The notes beneath the pieces are model-generated. The model was not told the DNA's origin. It searched no databases and saw only the letters and a list, made by a program, of their open reading frames with translations. Positions 1 to 14,547 of a stretch of DNA of 64,000 nucleotides are shown here, one piece after another. Within the stretch, counting starts at the first letter, position 1; every line of letters begins with the position of its first letter. The position numbers and the translations under genes are program-made. The stretch spans positions 37,180,431 through 37,244,430 of the forward strand of contig NC_082696.1 of assembly GCF_949987515.2 (NCBI RefSeq), written 5' to 3'. This DNA is from Delphinus delphis. Its lineage: Eukaryota > Chordata > Mammalia > Artiodactyla > Delphinidae.

Positions 1-1929
<1,929 letters not shown>

Positions 1930-2490
1930 TGAATACCAATGGCTCCCATTCTTCATATGGTGAGTTCCAAAATCTTTATTTTATAGTTCAAGGACCTCCA
2001 TGATCTTGTACCATGTTATCTTTTCAGACACACGTTTCAGTTCATCTTTCAAGTCATTATGGATTATGGACACATTGGATTACTTGTTGCTCCATGTACA
2101 TGGAAAGCTATTTCTCACCTCTGTGCCATTTAAATAATTTTATCTTTTAATAATTTTCATTTTAATAATTTTACTTTCCCTAAGTACTCCTCTTACCATC
2201 TATCAATTTTTTATTTTTCTTCAGAAGTCAATATAAATATCATCTCTTGAGTGATATCCAATTAGAAATGGTGTATCCCTGCCTTGTGCTCCAATAAGAT
2301 CTTGCTTGCTCGAATTTCATTCCAAATGTCTTATATCTAATTATTTGCATATTTTCCCCAGTGCACAATGATAAGCTCCTTGAGAGAAAAGACTCTTTCA
2401 ATTAATGCTTATATCTCTAAGTTGCTAACTTAGTACTCTGTACAAAACAGGTACTCAGTAAATACTTTATAAGTCAATCAATGAATGAGG
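1930..2490 (+). repeat. L2 LINE 3' remnant
   Basis: The order of weak but characteristic pieces follows the L2 3' end: a 'ccaatggctccca' start, 'aaggacctccatgatct', a 'gataagctccttgaga' block, then a 'caggtactcagtaaatact' end followed by 'aatgaatgag'. It is heavily mutated and carries no coding frame. Confidence 0.65.
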
Positions 2491-3597
2491 AACAAGACAG
2501 AAAAAAATCTTAACTATTTTCAGAAGCAGAACTCCTTCCACCCATCCCAGATCTGGTTCTTATGAGAATTCTATGATCATTCATGTAGTGTGAGGACTGA
2601 GAGCCCTAAATGATAAGTTTATATAATAAACACTGACTCAGCTGTTTTCCGGGGGATGCATTCATCTAACTGTTGAATATGTGCACTGCTCAGTGAGAAC
2701 AAAATAAGAGCAAAACTATATGATCTAACACAAAAGAAGGGGTTTGAGAAGTGAAGGCTGTGTACTGGAAATAGGGTCAGGAAGCTAAGCAGGCTGGGGC
2801 ATGGAACTTAAGTTTTAGAGCAGAGATCTAATGAGATGTCTAAATTTGGTCTGTATTATAAAGTAGAAACTTGTTCACAATTTTTTTAAATATTAAAATC
2901 TAGACATTGGGTTGTTTTGCAGATTTGGATATTAGTTTTAGAAATATAATGAAGTGCTGGGTCCCACTTTAAGAATAAGTAGGTGAGAAAAAAATGCTTG
3001 AAGTTCCTGTGACTTGGTTTATATGAGTGTAAGGAAGAATGAAAGCATGATCGACTGAAGTGTTTGATCATGTTCTTTGTTCCTGGTGACACACTTTCCC
3101 CACCTTATTTATAATGGAGAGCTAAGTAACCACTATTTACTAAAAAACAAAGTAGCAGGATAAGTAAAATATTTGGTAAGAGTGGATGAAACACACTGTA
3201 TAACATATATTATATATTCCTGAAAGTTTGTCATTGGTAGTTAGGTTTCCTGACGAGGCATTAAAGAATGTTAATAGAAAAGCTATAGCTTTTCTATTTT
3301 GCAACTGAAATTACATTTTCAGATGATAAAAATATTATCTGCATCTATGGGGTACACATGGCATAATCACTATTTCATTAGATGTTGAATATATAATAAG
3401 AATTTGGAATTTTCATCCAGATAAATTTAGATATCACTCATACTAAGGTATGCATTTATGTGTATGTGTAAATGTAAATTATACTTAGTTTGGTTAAAAA
3501 CATGAAGCTGAAAAAATTATGCTTTAGTCCCCAAAATTAATAATTTTAGGGAAAGACAGGTAAGATAATGGGTCACATGCAAATAAATTGCATATAG
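2491..3597. other. Unassigned intronic sequence with a palindrome
   Basis: No gene or confident repeat. It contains a 26-bp perfect palindrome at 3273-3298. The open frame at 2886-3092 (minus) shows no protein-like signal. Confidence 0.5.
3273..3298. repeat. 26-bp perfect palindrome
   Basis: AATAGAAAAGCTA is followed directly by its exact reverse complement TAGCTTTTCTATT, with no loop. It could extrude as a cruciform. No function is known. Confidence 0.9.
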
Positions 3598-3720
3598 AGA
3601 TTAAGAACTTGGGACCTAAAGTTTGCATCACTTAGGAGCTCTGTGGCTACATGCAAGTCTCACTACTCTTTAGTTTCCTCAAATGTAAAATCACCTTTTA
3701 TTACGATGATTATGTTATAT
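3598..3720 (+). repeat. Probable MIR SINE fragment
   Basis: The layout 'gattaagaacttggg ... ctctgtggctacatgcaag ... tttcctcaaatgtaaaat' follows the MIR core order (noun-like 'agagcttgg', 'tgtgacc', 'cctcatctgtaaaat'). It is strongly diverged. Confidence 0.45.
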
Positions 3721-3892
3721 CATCCCCTCTCCTTGTTTCAGTAATACGGCAGTAATCCCCACATTTTAATCTCCTTAGAATACTAAAACAATATACTTTT
3801 TACATTAACTTTTGCAAAATATTTTTCCACCTAGTTGAACTTGCAATCTAGACTTTATCCCTTAATGAAACATGTTCTTCCCTAGAATAAGT

Positions 3893-4113
3893 TTCTTTTT
3901 TTTTTCTTTTTTTTTTTTTTTGCGGTATGCGGGCCTCTCACTGTTGTGGCCTCTCCCGTCGCGGAGCACAGGCTCCAGACGCGCAGGCTCAGCGGCCATG
4001 GCGCACGGGCCCAGCCGCTCCGCGGCATGTGGGATCCTCCCGGACCGAGGCACGAACCCGTGTCCCCTGCATCGGCAGGCGGACTCTAAACCACTGCGCC
4101 ACCAGGGAAGCCC
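3893..4113 (-). mobile_element. CHR-type tRNA-Glu SINE (antisense)
   Basis: Read on the minus strand it starts GGGCTTCCCTGGTGGCGCAG, has an A box in the tRNA-like head and a B box (GGGTTCGTGCC), then a GC-rich body rich in CpG and a poly(A) tail, which appears here as poly(T). Target-site duplication AAGTTTCTT lies at 3889-3897 and 4114-4122. It is Pol III-derived and non-coding; open frames across it are artefacts. Confidence 0.95.
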
Positions 4114-4620
4114 AAGTTTCTTCTTTGATACATGAATGCCAATATTGATAGATGGATGACATTTTATAAAGCAAACCTTTTTTCATTTGGTTTCATTAAA
4201 ACAATTTATTATTTATGGTTGACCATACTATATAATTATAAAGCATTTTCTATATCATGCCTTATGAGTTGCTCTTTCATGTTATTTTTAGTAATGATTT
4301 TGTTCTTTTTTATCCCATTTCTCCTAGAGTAATCCAAAAGAATATGTCCAGAGGGAACATAATAAACGTTCCTTCTATATCTTTGCATTTATTTGCATTA
4401 TTTTCATTTTATTGCATATTTAATTACAAACCAGTTAGTCTACAATGCACTCTACTTCGTTAAAGATTTACAAAAGAGAATTATCACCTTTAGTGGTGTG
4501 CCACCTTTAATAAACACATATGCAAATATATATAAATGGTTTAAATTATATTAGTGACTTTCTCTTTAAAACTACCACAGTTTAGAGAACTATTATTCAA
4601 TAATATCATAATTATTAGAA

Positions 4621-4823
4621 CAGGGGTCCCCAACCCCTGGGCCACAGACCAGGGCCACCCAGCAGGAGGTGAGCGGTGGGCAAGTGAGTGAAACTTCATC
4701 TGCCGCTCCCCATTGCTCGCATTACCACCTGAAGCATCTCTCCCAACCCCCCGACCCCTGGTCCATGGAAAAATTGTCTTCCACGAAACCAGTCCCTGGT
4801 GTCAAAAAGGTTGGGGGCCGATG
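4621..4823. mobile_element. MER1-group hAT-Charlie DNA transposon, internally deleted
   Basis: It begins CAGGGGTCCCCAACCCCTGG and ends GGTTGGGGGCCGATG, imperfect terminal inverted repeats of the MER1 kind. Conserved sub-terminal text 'aaaaattgtcttccacgaaac' is clear. At about 200 bp it is a non-autonomous derivative with no transposase. The flanks TATTAGAA and TTTAGAAG are compatible with a worn 8-bp target duplication. Confidence 0.75.
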
Positions 4824-6728
4824 TTTAGAAGACGAAAGAGCCTAGTACAATTCAAGTACCAGCCACATCTCATAAGTGCTTAGTTAGAAAAAGAGTTGAG
4901 GCAGTGAATCAGTTCATATTTATTAAGCACCAGCTGGATGCAAGTGAGTATAACAGATGCTGTAGAGAAACATTACAAGATATAACTGAGTTGCTTATTC
5001 CCCTAAAATGATTTATGTTTACCACTGATATGCAATTGGTGTAATCCATAGGAACGTTTTCAGGTATCATTATTTTTCACTAGAAAGCAACACTCATATC
5101 AGTTTACCAATATCACTGATATTTTGCTGCTAGTATGAAAGTAATAATGTAATCGGTTCTAATGAACTATGATAGAAGCATTCCTAAGAAGCATTGTATT
5201 AACAAATCTGTCTTAAAAACAACTCCTTTAAGCAACATTTTAGAATTATTAACAATCAAGTGTTTTAATACTGACAGTGAGAATATTTTAATAGATATAC
5301 ATGTATACCCATAAAACAAATACCCTGGTCAAAATGGTTGGACTATAGTCACCTTTTGCTCCAAGTTAATTATATTTTAGCTTTATTTTCTCATTTTCAA
5401 CAGCAGCATCATTTAATCTGCTTAGGCATTCTCATCACTTTCTCATCCATTGTTATAATAAAAAAGAACAAAAGTGGCCCAAATAAAGCAGCTTATTTTC
5501 TAATTCTTGATCATCTTATGACCAGTGACAGTCTGCTTTATGATGTAAATCCTGTCTCCTAATTCATAAATCCTGTTACGTCTACTTCATGCTATATAAA
5601 CTTTCACTTAAAAGAAATAGCTAAATAAAATACACTACTATTAAAATTATTAGTTTGATAATTAGCCAGAATCTGATAAAAATCCAATTCTAATCATAGA
5701 TCACACTGCAGATCATTTAGAAAGGCAGGTTTCTACCTTACTATTTTACCAATGCTGCTATTATATGTTCAAGTTTCCTTGTGATTCTATGTTTATGCAC
5801 ACATTTTAATGACAACCATTTTATAATAAGATTATATTTCCCTCAATTACAGAAATTTCTTATTGTAGAAAATCTTTAAAATTTTGAACATCATAGAAAG
5901 GAAATTGAGAAAATACCATACTTAGATATAATCACTGGTATCATTTTATTGTATATGTTCCCATATACACTTTTTTTCTATGAATATGTTTCAGACATAT
6001 ATGTTTAAATAGGAATCTTACTCTATATTCTGTTACCTGATTTTTTTGCACTTGATTAAAATGTCTCATTGAATATTCTGTAACATATGTTACAATGCAA
6101 AAATGCAGTGAGTTACTCAACTAATTCTCTACTATTTAATTTTGTGCTTTTCCTATTGTTCTATTTTGATCAATTACTATAAATTTCGATTTTGCTTAAA
6201 AGTTTTTAGTTTAGTTTGACATATTAAATCATAACTGAAAATATTTTGCTTAAATGGACTATTTCTAAGACAGACTATAAATGTTGGAATATCCAACAGA
6301 CATTATTTTAATGAACATATAAACATGGCTATTAAATTTTATGCAACTCCAAATAAAAACTGAATCCCCAAAGGCATTCTATTCTTCTTGAAGCAAAAAG
6401 TGGAAAATAATTCCCTTAGATTGAAAAAAAAAAAAAAAAGATACTCATTCAGCATGAAGACAACTGTATAGAACTAATTTCTTTCCTTTTAACTCATGCA
6501 ACATATTTCAGACGAAGATATTTACGGCCCCACAGCCCTAAGGCTAGAAAGATTCCATTGAAAGAACTTTTGGTACTAAATAATAATAAATCAAGTTATA
6601 TAGGAACATCCTAATTGACATATGCAAATAAGAGATTTGAAAGGCTAATAAAACATAAGAACTAGTGAGAAAATACCAATCTGCACTTTTAAAAGCTGAA
6701 ATCTGCACAGATTAAGAATCAAATAGTA
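4824..6728. other. AT-rich intronic stretch, possible LINE tail remnant
   Basis: No gene. The part around 5880-6120 resembles a very old L1-type 3' tail in base pattern but cannot be assigned. A 16-bp palindrome TGTAACATATGTTACA is at 6079-6094. The open frame at 5338-5562 is not supported as coding. Confidence 0.45.
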
Positions 6729-6927
6729 GGGACTTCCCTGGCGGTCCAGTGGTTACGACTTCCCCTTCCAATGCAGGGGGTGCAGGTTTGATCCCTGGGT
6801 GGGGAGCTAAGACCCTACATGTCTCAGGGCCAAAAAACCAAAACATAAAACAGAATCAATACTGTAACAAATTCAATAAGGACTTTAAAAATGGTCCACA
6901 TCAAAAAAAAAAAAATCTTAAAACCCC
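6729..6927 (+). mobile_element. CHR-2-like SINE
   Basis: It starts GGGACTTCCCTGGCGGTCCA with a tRNA-Glu-like head (B box GGTTTGATCCC), then a tail with 'aaaaccaaaacataaaacag' and 'ctttaaaaatggtccacatc' before the A-run. This body differs from the GC-rich SINEs nearby. Target duplication AATCAAATAGTA (6717-6728) and AATCAGATAGTA (6928-6939) differs at one base. Confidence 0.92.
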
Positions 6928-7210
6928 AATCAGATAGTAATTTATCCATGTATATTTGTTTGTATCGCAGTGTTTTAAGATGTAGATGTGTAATACATAG
7001 ATCTGAAAGTGATATGTGAGAGAAAAAAATCTTCAATCTATTAAAAAGGCAACTTGTGTTTATTGTCACATTCATCACACCTTGTGTCTAGAAGTGACAT
7101 CAAAAAAAGAGTATTCATTTTTTCCAGTTAGCAAACAATTTTAAAGTGATATTTATTGATATTCCTGGTTTTTGAAATCATGTTTTAAAATTCTAATAAG
7201 AATAGTTCTT

Positions 7211-7459
7211 CTAGGGCTTCCCTGGTGGCACAGTGGTTGAGAGTCCGCCTGCCGATGCAGGGGACGTGGGTTCGTGCCCGGGTCCGGGAGGATCCCACAT
7301 GCCACGGAGCGGCTAGGCTGGTGAGCCATGGCCGCTGAGCCTGCGTGTTCGGAGCCTGCACGTCCGGAGCCCATGCTCCGCAGCGGGAGAGGCCACGGCA
7401 GTGAGAGGCCTGCGTAACGCAAAAAAAAAAAAAACACACACAAAAAAAACCAACAAAAA
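7211..7459 (+). mobile_element. CHR-type SINE with internal duplication
   Basis: It has the head GGGCTTCCCTGGTGGCACAG (from 7214), B box GGGTTCGTGCC, GC-rich body and an A-rich tail with CA repeats. Target duplication AGAATAGTTCTT (7199-7210) and AGAATGGTTCTT (7460-7471), one mismatch. The body carries an extra 15-bp unit at 7337-7366 not present in the other copies. Confidence 0.94.
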
Positions 7460-7754
7460 AGAATGGTTCTTCCTGTGTTGAAGTTTCTTGGACTAGCCCA
7501 GCAACACTAAAGAAAATGAAATTGCCTCTGGTTCTGGTTATGTAGGAATTTGAAGATCACGGTCAAGATGATATTAGAATGCATTAAAAAAAAAAAAAAA
7601 ACTATTACCATGTGAATTCAAAATTTTTGTATATCTAATACTGTTTTTTTTAACTCCATTATTTTGATGTCCCAAACTTCCCATAGACCTGAAATTTGAG
7701 AATATTACTTGTTACTTTATATAGCTAAATAAATAAATTCATTAATTTAAAAAA

Positions 7755-8123
7755 GTCTTTGCAGATGTGATTGATAAAGATTTTGAGATAGGGAGATTAT
7801 CCCGGATTCTCTGGGTGTACTCTTGTAAGTGGGAGGCAGATGGATATTTTACACACATAAATAGACAATATGAACAGAGCAGACAGATTTAAAGGTTATA
7901 TTAATGTGGTCACAAGCCAAGGAATCCTGTAGCTACCAGACTCTGAAAGAGGCAAGAATCAGATTTCCCCCAGAGCCTCTGGAGGTAGTATGAGCCTTGA
8001 GTTGGGCTCAGTGATACTGATTTCAGATTTCTGAACTCCAGAACTGTGAGAGAATGAATTTCTGTTGTTTTAAGTCACCAAGTTTGTGAAAATTTCTTAC
8101 AGCAGCCTTAGGACACTAATACA
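7755..8123 (+). mobile_element. MLT1-type MaLR LTR, 5' truncated
   Basis: Order of diagnostic blocks: GTCTTTGCAGATGTGATT, 'gagattatcccgga', 'cacaagccaaggaatcc', 'ccagaactgtgagagaat', 'tgttgttttaagtcacc' and a final 'ggacactaatac'. This is the MaLR (ERV-L-related) LTR pattern. It is non-coding and the left end is missing. Confidence 0.8.
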
Positions 8124-11025
8124 ACCACCCAAATCTTCTCTTCTGTTTTCCATTGACCTGTCTTTGAAATGTAACCCTAAAGAGTATAATACCTAAATAC
8201 TTGTGGAGAAATGTAATTATCTTCAAAATTAAGATCCACTTTTTTGGGGCAATTATATCATTGCTTCATAATCAGTCCATTGCTAACCTCTGAATGGCAT
8301 GCAAACATACATACCCTGTTTTACTTATATGCCTTATATAAGTGCTGTGAAAGTCTTTGCTGGAAAATAAAAATATTCCTGTTTTATGAATTCCTGTTCT
8401 TAGGGTATTTCCAGCATTCTAACAATATAAGGCTGTTTTATTGTTTTCAGAAGTTATTGCATAAAGTTCTAGGATGCAGAAATCAATACATTTAGAGTCC
8501 TGAATATTTCCAGACTTGTAAAAAAAATTGTCAAAATGAGTTAAATACCTAGGAAAAGATACAATTCAAGAAACTCTTTATTCAGAAGCAAGGAAGAGGG
8601 AAAGCAGGTGATAGTTATTATCAATATAATGGACTAATATTTAGTTGGAAAAATGAATTATATGATATCATTAAAATATTAAAAATTATAATAAATAGCA
8701 GTCCTAAATTTATCAGCCGTTGCGGTTACCTTGAAAATTTAGAAAGGTCTTAAACTACCAATTGTTTATTATGTGTCAATCCAAATATTCTTCAGTATCA
8801 CTTTTTAGCAGTTTAGCAATTTTTAGCATTAAACTCTGAGTGCATGCTGCCATATCAGACCCCATAGATTGACTGGAAAGCATTATCTTTAGCTATATTC
8901 ATATATTCTATGACTATTATGACCACTCTGAATACATGTATGGTTCCAGTTGATTAATATATCCTAGGATACCTAAAAATGTTGAGTCCCCTCTCTGTAT
9001 AACAAATACTTCATTTAAGAAGACGCATTATCCATATATTGATTTATAACCTTTCAGCCGTGCTTTATGAAAGAACTCATGGCACACAGAGACAAAGGTA
9101 CTGTTTGTAAGGCTCAATAATACAAACAAAGGAGTTGGCTTGCAACTGAATGTGACTGACTCAGGGGCTCTGGCCACCCCAGGTTCCTGAAGAGCTCAGC
9201 ATGCCAGCACATCTGTAAACTATTAGCTGGGACACTATTGGGAAGTTCTGCTCAGAAAAGTCGTACATAGTACACAATTTCTTTTCAAAAAGATAGTCTT
9301 GCTAATGCATCAAAAATAAAGTCTGCCTGCTCAACCTGCTCAACAGGGTAGCTAGTTCCCCACGTCTTTATATTCTTTACAGTCATCTAGAGGGTACTTC
9401 TGAATATCACACAGATGATCCAATTAATTGTGTAGCAGTTGTAGCAAATAGAGACAAATCAATGAGGCAATGTTCAACTCAGTAGCCACATGTAAACATG
9501 AATATATATTTAGAATAACTAGGTGCTTGGCTACTTTTTAGATTGCAATATTCATGTGGAGAATGTAGTTCCAAATGTATAGCTGCTAATACGTATGTAC
9601 ATGTTAGTAATGAAAAACTACATATTTTTCTCATCTTAGAAGCACTTTGTTTTTCAATTTGCCAAACACCTTTTCATTTATTATCTCAAAAGCAAGACTG
9701 AAATTACTAGCTTCAGGATCACTTTGGTAAGATGGATAAAATGAAAACAAAACAAAACGAAAAAGAGATTTAGTTAGGAATGCTTTTGGTTGTAAGTAAT
9801 AAATATTGAACTACAGGTGGTTTAAATACTAGGGTTTTTAAAATCTTTTTTCATACATGAAGTCTGGAAGTGAGGTGCTGTCGGCTCAATGTTGCCATGG
9901 CTCTAGATTTATACCCTTGGGGTTTCCTTCCAAATCCTCACATAGTTAACACACCCTGCAAGCAGAAACGTGCTGGGAAGGAAAGATCCCTTCTTTCTGC
10001 AACACTTTGTTCTTTCAGGAAAGAAAAAAGTTCCCAAATGCACTCAGCAGATTTACATCTCGTTAAGTGAAACTGTGTCACATGCCTGCTTTCCTGAACC
10101 CAATCACTAACAAAGAGGACTGGGATTATCATGGTTGTTTTATACCAATTGTAATTCATCCCCTGGACCCGAGAGAGGATCAGATCCCACTGAGAGCTCT
10201 GCTGACCATCCAAATATCTGAACAATATTGGGATTCTGTTAGCAGAGAATGGGGGTTGGCAGGCAGAGCTGTCTGCCACTATAACCTATGCACATCCTAA
10301 ATTTTTGTTTCTTGTAATATGCAAAAGTGAATAACTGCTATTTAACGCTTCTTATGTGTGTCTTGTTTTCTAGAGAAATACTCAACCCTTTGCTTCAGTA
10401 AGACTATACATATTCAACTAAACAGAGAAGTAATGTAGTATTACACCCAAAGTAAGTATAAAGATTCCAGACCATCCATGGAGGAAGCACACAAATCAGA
10501 TGTAGTGTTTTGCAAACAATCTGCAAGATACAACTTAAGGAACATACGAAGAGGAAAAATATAGAGTGCTAGTGGTCTCATTGGAAATGTAAAACAACTA
10601 TGTCTTGAGAAGGAAGAAAAGTATTATGGAAAATATTAAGAATATTCAAATAAGGAAAACAGGGCCCTCTAAAGAGTTAAAAGTAGAAAGTTAACAATGG
10701 CATTTTCAAAATTTATAGAAATATGCTTCACTGAGATGTGGTAGATGTGTGGTGGTTGAGAATTTTGATTGAGTAAGCATAATCTACCACTTTTTTCCTT
10801 TTGAAATTAGAAAATATCTTGTCTCTGTCAACCAGAAAGGTTTTCATCTCTTCTTCGCTTTTCTATCCCCTTAGCCTTCATCTCAACTTCAAAGCAAGAC
10901 TATAGTGAGGTAAACAACCTTCTAAAATATGTAAATTATCCTAATTGGGGTATGGTAAATCTATTAATATAACCTTTAAAAATGTCTACTTGCTGTGCTT
11001 GGTTTAAAAACATCTAAGTACAGAT

Positions 11026-11030
<5 letters not shown>
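8124..11030. other. Intronic stretch without a gene; one possible old repeat
   Basis: No gene found. Around 9760-10300 the text (a 'ggtggtttaaata' start, later 'tcacatgcctgc' and 'caatcact') suggests an ancient interspersed repeat I cannot name. Two overlapping open frames there (9938-10279 minus, 9870-10070 plus) look accidental. Confidence 0.45.
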
Positions 11031-11093
<63 letters not shown>

Positions 11094-11127
11094 ATATATA
11101 TCTATATATGTATGCATATATATATAT
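11031..11127 (+). repeat. Compound (TC)n(TA)n microsatellite
   Basis: About 28 bases of TC repeats run directly into TA repeats with a few GTATG interruptions. It is expected to be length-variable. Confidence 0.97.
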
Positions 11128-12004
11128 TTGGTCTTATTTTAGGCTGAAACATTAAGGAAACTTCATGTCTCTTGGGTGCTTTGTATGACATTACACTGTA
11201 AGTATGGGGTGAGTATAAAGTTCTCCCAAACATTTAAAATTACTTCAATACAGCTTCTTAACTTGCTTTTGGATAAAACGATTTGCAACAAGATTTTTAC
11301 TGAGCGAATATTCTTTCTGCCTACATAAGTGACAGGTTAGACATTTACCCATATTTCATGTGATATGTCTTCTCAATACCTGTCTTCTTGATTGGATACT
11401 GTCAATAGTAAAAGCTTAGTCATACCATATTTGGTGAATACTGCTTGCTACACTGGTATGTTGGGCTCAAGAAGCTAAGAAGCCCACATAAATAAAGCCT
11501 CTTAAAGAGATAACCATATATTCAAATCTAAATGTTAGAGTGGAAAACTTAAAATCACTAGATTTTTAATTAATTAAATATCTGTATTGAAATGCATACT
11601 GCATAAGACAGAAGCATTGAATATAGAAAGCTTACCCTCAGAAGAGCTAAAATGAATCATCATGATATATTAGAACTATGTTTTTTATTAGTTGGTTTAA
11701 AAGGGGAAGTCTCTTACAAGAACTTGGTCCAATGCAGAGCATAATTCAGTTTTAAGTTACACATATTTTCGCTGTGTAAAGGATACTCTGAAAACAATAG
11801 TAATAGTATCCAATAAAAATGTCTTTTTGATTTCATTTCTAGCTTTTAAGAACACAGAGGTAAAGTTATAGGTTTACCTGATTAATTACGCTTTTGGTTT
11901 CATGTGCAAACTTTGATTCATAAATGAAATACAAATCAACAGTGTGTTTTTGAAAAATCGATTTAGCAATTTTCTTAAATTCATTTATTTTTTAATTTCT
12001 TAAC
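11128..12004. other. Intronic sequence, nothing recognised
   Basis: AT-rich, with no repeat family or coding frame that I can support. Confidence 0.45.
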
Positions 12005-12532
12005 TGTGGTAGGCAGAAAGATGGCCCCTCAAATATATCCGACCCTAATCCCCAGAACCTGTGAATATGATGAATTATTACTCCTGTGACTGTGTTATGC
12101 CATAGGCAGCGTTGACATAAAATAAAGATTATCCAGGTGAGCTTAATCTAATCACATGAGTCTTGTAAAGCAGATAGCTTTTTCTGGCTGGTGGCAGAAG
12201 GGGAAGTCGGGAGATATAAAGCATGTGAAGCTGCAAACAATCCCCAGCGAATAGTCAGCAAGGATATGAGGACCTCATTCCTACAATCAAATGGAATTGA
12301 ATTCTGCCAAAAACCTGAATGAGATGGATGAAGACTGTACCCCAGGGGCTCCAGATCTGAGGCCAGGACAGTCACTATCTTGATTTCTGTCTCCTTAGAT
12401 CCAAAGCATAATATTCAGCCAAGCCCGCCTGGACTTCTGACCTACAGAACTGTGATAGAATAAATGAATGGGTGTTACTTTAAGCCTCTAAGTTTGTGGT
12501 AATTTGTTATGCAGCAATAGGAAACTAATACA
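12005..12532 (+). mobile_element. MLT1-type MaLR LTR, near full length
   Basis: It starts TGTGGTAGGCAGAAAGATGG, continues 'ccctaatccccagaacctgtg', 'aaagattatccaggtgag', 'acctacagaactgtgatag', 'taagcctctaagtttgtgg' and ends 'aggaaactaatacA'. About 528 bp with the canonical TG...CA ends. It is a solitary LTR, as no internal retroviral sequence adjoins it. The short antisense open frame at 12148-12375 is a shadow. Confidence 0.82.
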
Positions 12533-13805
12533 TTAATATTGAGGTTTTCATTTTTTAAAAAATATTTTTAACTGTCAACTAATTTCCCACAAGGGCTAAG
12601 TGCTATAAATACAGTGTATATTAAGTAGACTGGATCTAACAGACTCTTTCAGACTGACTTTTAGTATAGGTACTTCCTTTTGAATTTTAAGACATTTTGA
12701 TATACTACATCAATTTGCCTATGTTTTTTTCTAGAAATAAAATTGTTATCATTATTTATTAAATTAGTTACTTCATAGAAAGGTATATCTAGAAGTTAGG
12801 AGACCTGGGTTCAAGCCCTATCTCCATAATGAATCTACCTCTATAATTTGGACAATATTGGTATTTCTATCTAATTTTGAAACTAACATTCCTAGATGAA
12901 TGCAAGGTGATTTACTATTATTTTTTTGGAGAAGTAGACCCTTTCTCACATTACAAGTGTTAGCTGCAGTGCCCATGGGCTAGCTCAACAATGGTGATAG
13001 CAATAAACATAATGTTTCATTCCTTATGTCAGCCACTTAACACAGTCAATCATTTTTATTGGATACAATGATTGCAGAGTGATATCAACCAAAAGTATTA
13101 GCAATGACAATCACTTTTTGTATCATTATACAAGAACTCTTCTATAAAGGATGTATTCACAATTTCTTAAGGAATGTATCTTAAGAAAAAACCATCAGCC
13201 TTCTTAACAGCCATCAAGTAGATACATTCTTTGCAAGACTGACATTATGTGGTCAAATGTGTTGCTGCTGGTAGATAGGGACTTGGAGAGTATGTAAAAA
13301 TAATGTCCCCAGATGTGTATGTCTTAATGTGCATTTAGTACTAAAATGACCTTTGAATGAGGGCTTAATAGATATTAACTTTCTAGGAAGATGAAAATAA
13401 GGTCAAATAATGATGATCTACAAGTCCCCAAAATGGATACTTATGTTTCATTACACATATGAGTTTCCCCCAATCTTTTGTTTGCGTTTTTAGTCACCCA
13501 AAGGCTAAAATGACATTCTCAGCTTAAACATGGTATTCAAGTATAAAACCTTTAAAAACGATCTTCCTCTTAAAAATAGTTTCTCCTACTCAAGGGTAAA
13601 ATTGAATTTAGTCCAAATCAGCCTAAGAAATCAAGTTTTATATTTGGCTCTAAAACAGCTATCATATCTTCATCAAATTTATGACTATTTCGCCCAGGTG
13701 TTAAGAATAGGCTATGGTCTTAGATTGGATGCCTACATAGACTCCTTAGAGTTTTTCCTGCTCATTGTCTATAGAACAGAAATCTTTTCTTAAAATTTCT
13801 GCTCT
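12533..13805. other. Intronic sequence, nothing recognised
   Basis: AT-rich. The open frame at 13530-13793 (plus) has no recognisable domain and sits next to LINE sequence. I see no gene or RNA. Confidence 0.45.
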
Positions 13806-14152
13806 TTATTTTTTAAATTGAATTATAGTTGATTTACAATGTGTTAATTTTTGCTGTACAGAAAAGCAATTCAGTTATATATATATATTCTATTTTTGAA
13901 TATTCTTTTCCATTATGGTTTATTGTAGGGTATTGAATATAGTTCCCTGTGCTATACAGTAGAAGGACCTTGTTGTTTATCCATTCTATATATAATAGCT
14001 TATATCTGCTAACTCCAACCTCCCGCTCCATTCCTTCCCCAATCCCCTCCCCCTTGGCAACCATAAGTCTGTTCTCTATATCTGTGAGTCTGTTTCTGTT
14101 TCGTAGATGGTCATTTGTGTCATATTTTAGACTCCACATGTAAGTAATATAC
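13806..14152 (-). mobile_element. L1 LINE 3' end, antisense
   Basis: On the minus strand this is the familiar L1 3' region, seen here as its complement: 'gttgatttacaatgtgtta', 'gctgtacagaaaagcaattc', 'tagttccctgtgctatacag', 'gttgtttatccattctat', 'tctgtgagtctgtttctg'. It is 5'-truncated and non-coding. Confidence 0.85.
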
Positions 14153-14547
14153 AGAACATAAATCTCAGCAGAGACACATGCCTTGCAAATGAAAGGTTAC
14201 AAGGTGTTATAAGGTAAGTGAGTGTGAGGAATGGTGAAAATTCATCCAAACTGTTTGTAAAATCATGTGCCCTATTTATTGTTGATTCCTTAATAGTTTC
14301 ATATTCATGTGGAAATGATATTTTTTCTAATAGATCATACATAAAAATTGAAAATCTTTTATCAATTTATTTCAGTACAAACTTATTTCTGTGTAAAATT
14401 TCAAGATTACAAACATGTATTTGAAAGAAGTATTATTCAAATAAAGCATTTTGGAACTCAGATAGTAGTGGATGCTGTCTGGTGGGTGGGCACTGCCTAG
14501 GTGCCCCTTTAGGACTGAAGCACTAATCATTATCCAGCTGCCAGAAG

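Noticed and set aside
3862..4186. Several overlapping open frames on both strands
   Set aside because: They lie in a CpG-rich SINE. Near-identical peptides recur at 7153-7443, 29111-29443, 39245-39658 and 53175-53466, each over a SINE.
6729..6790. tRNA-like A and B boxes as a tRNA gene
   Set aside because: They are the tRNA-Glu-derived heads of SINEs; no cloverleaf with acceptor stem closes, and the same head occurs in nine elements.
9938..10279. 113-codon minus-strand frame
   Set aside because: No domain, no splice context, and a competing plus-strand frame overlaps it; probably in an old repeat.
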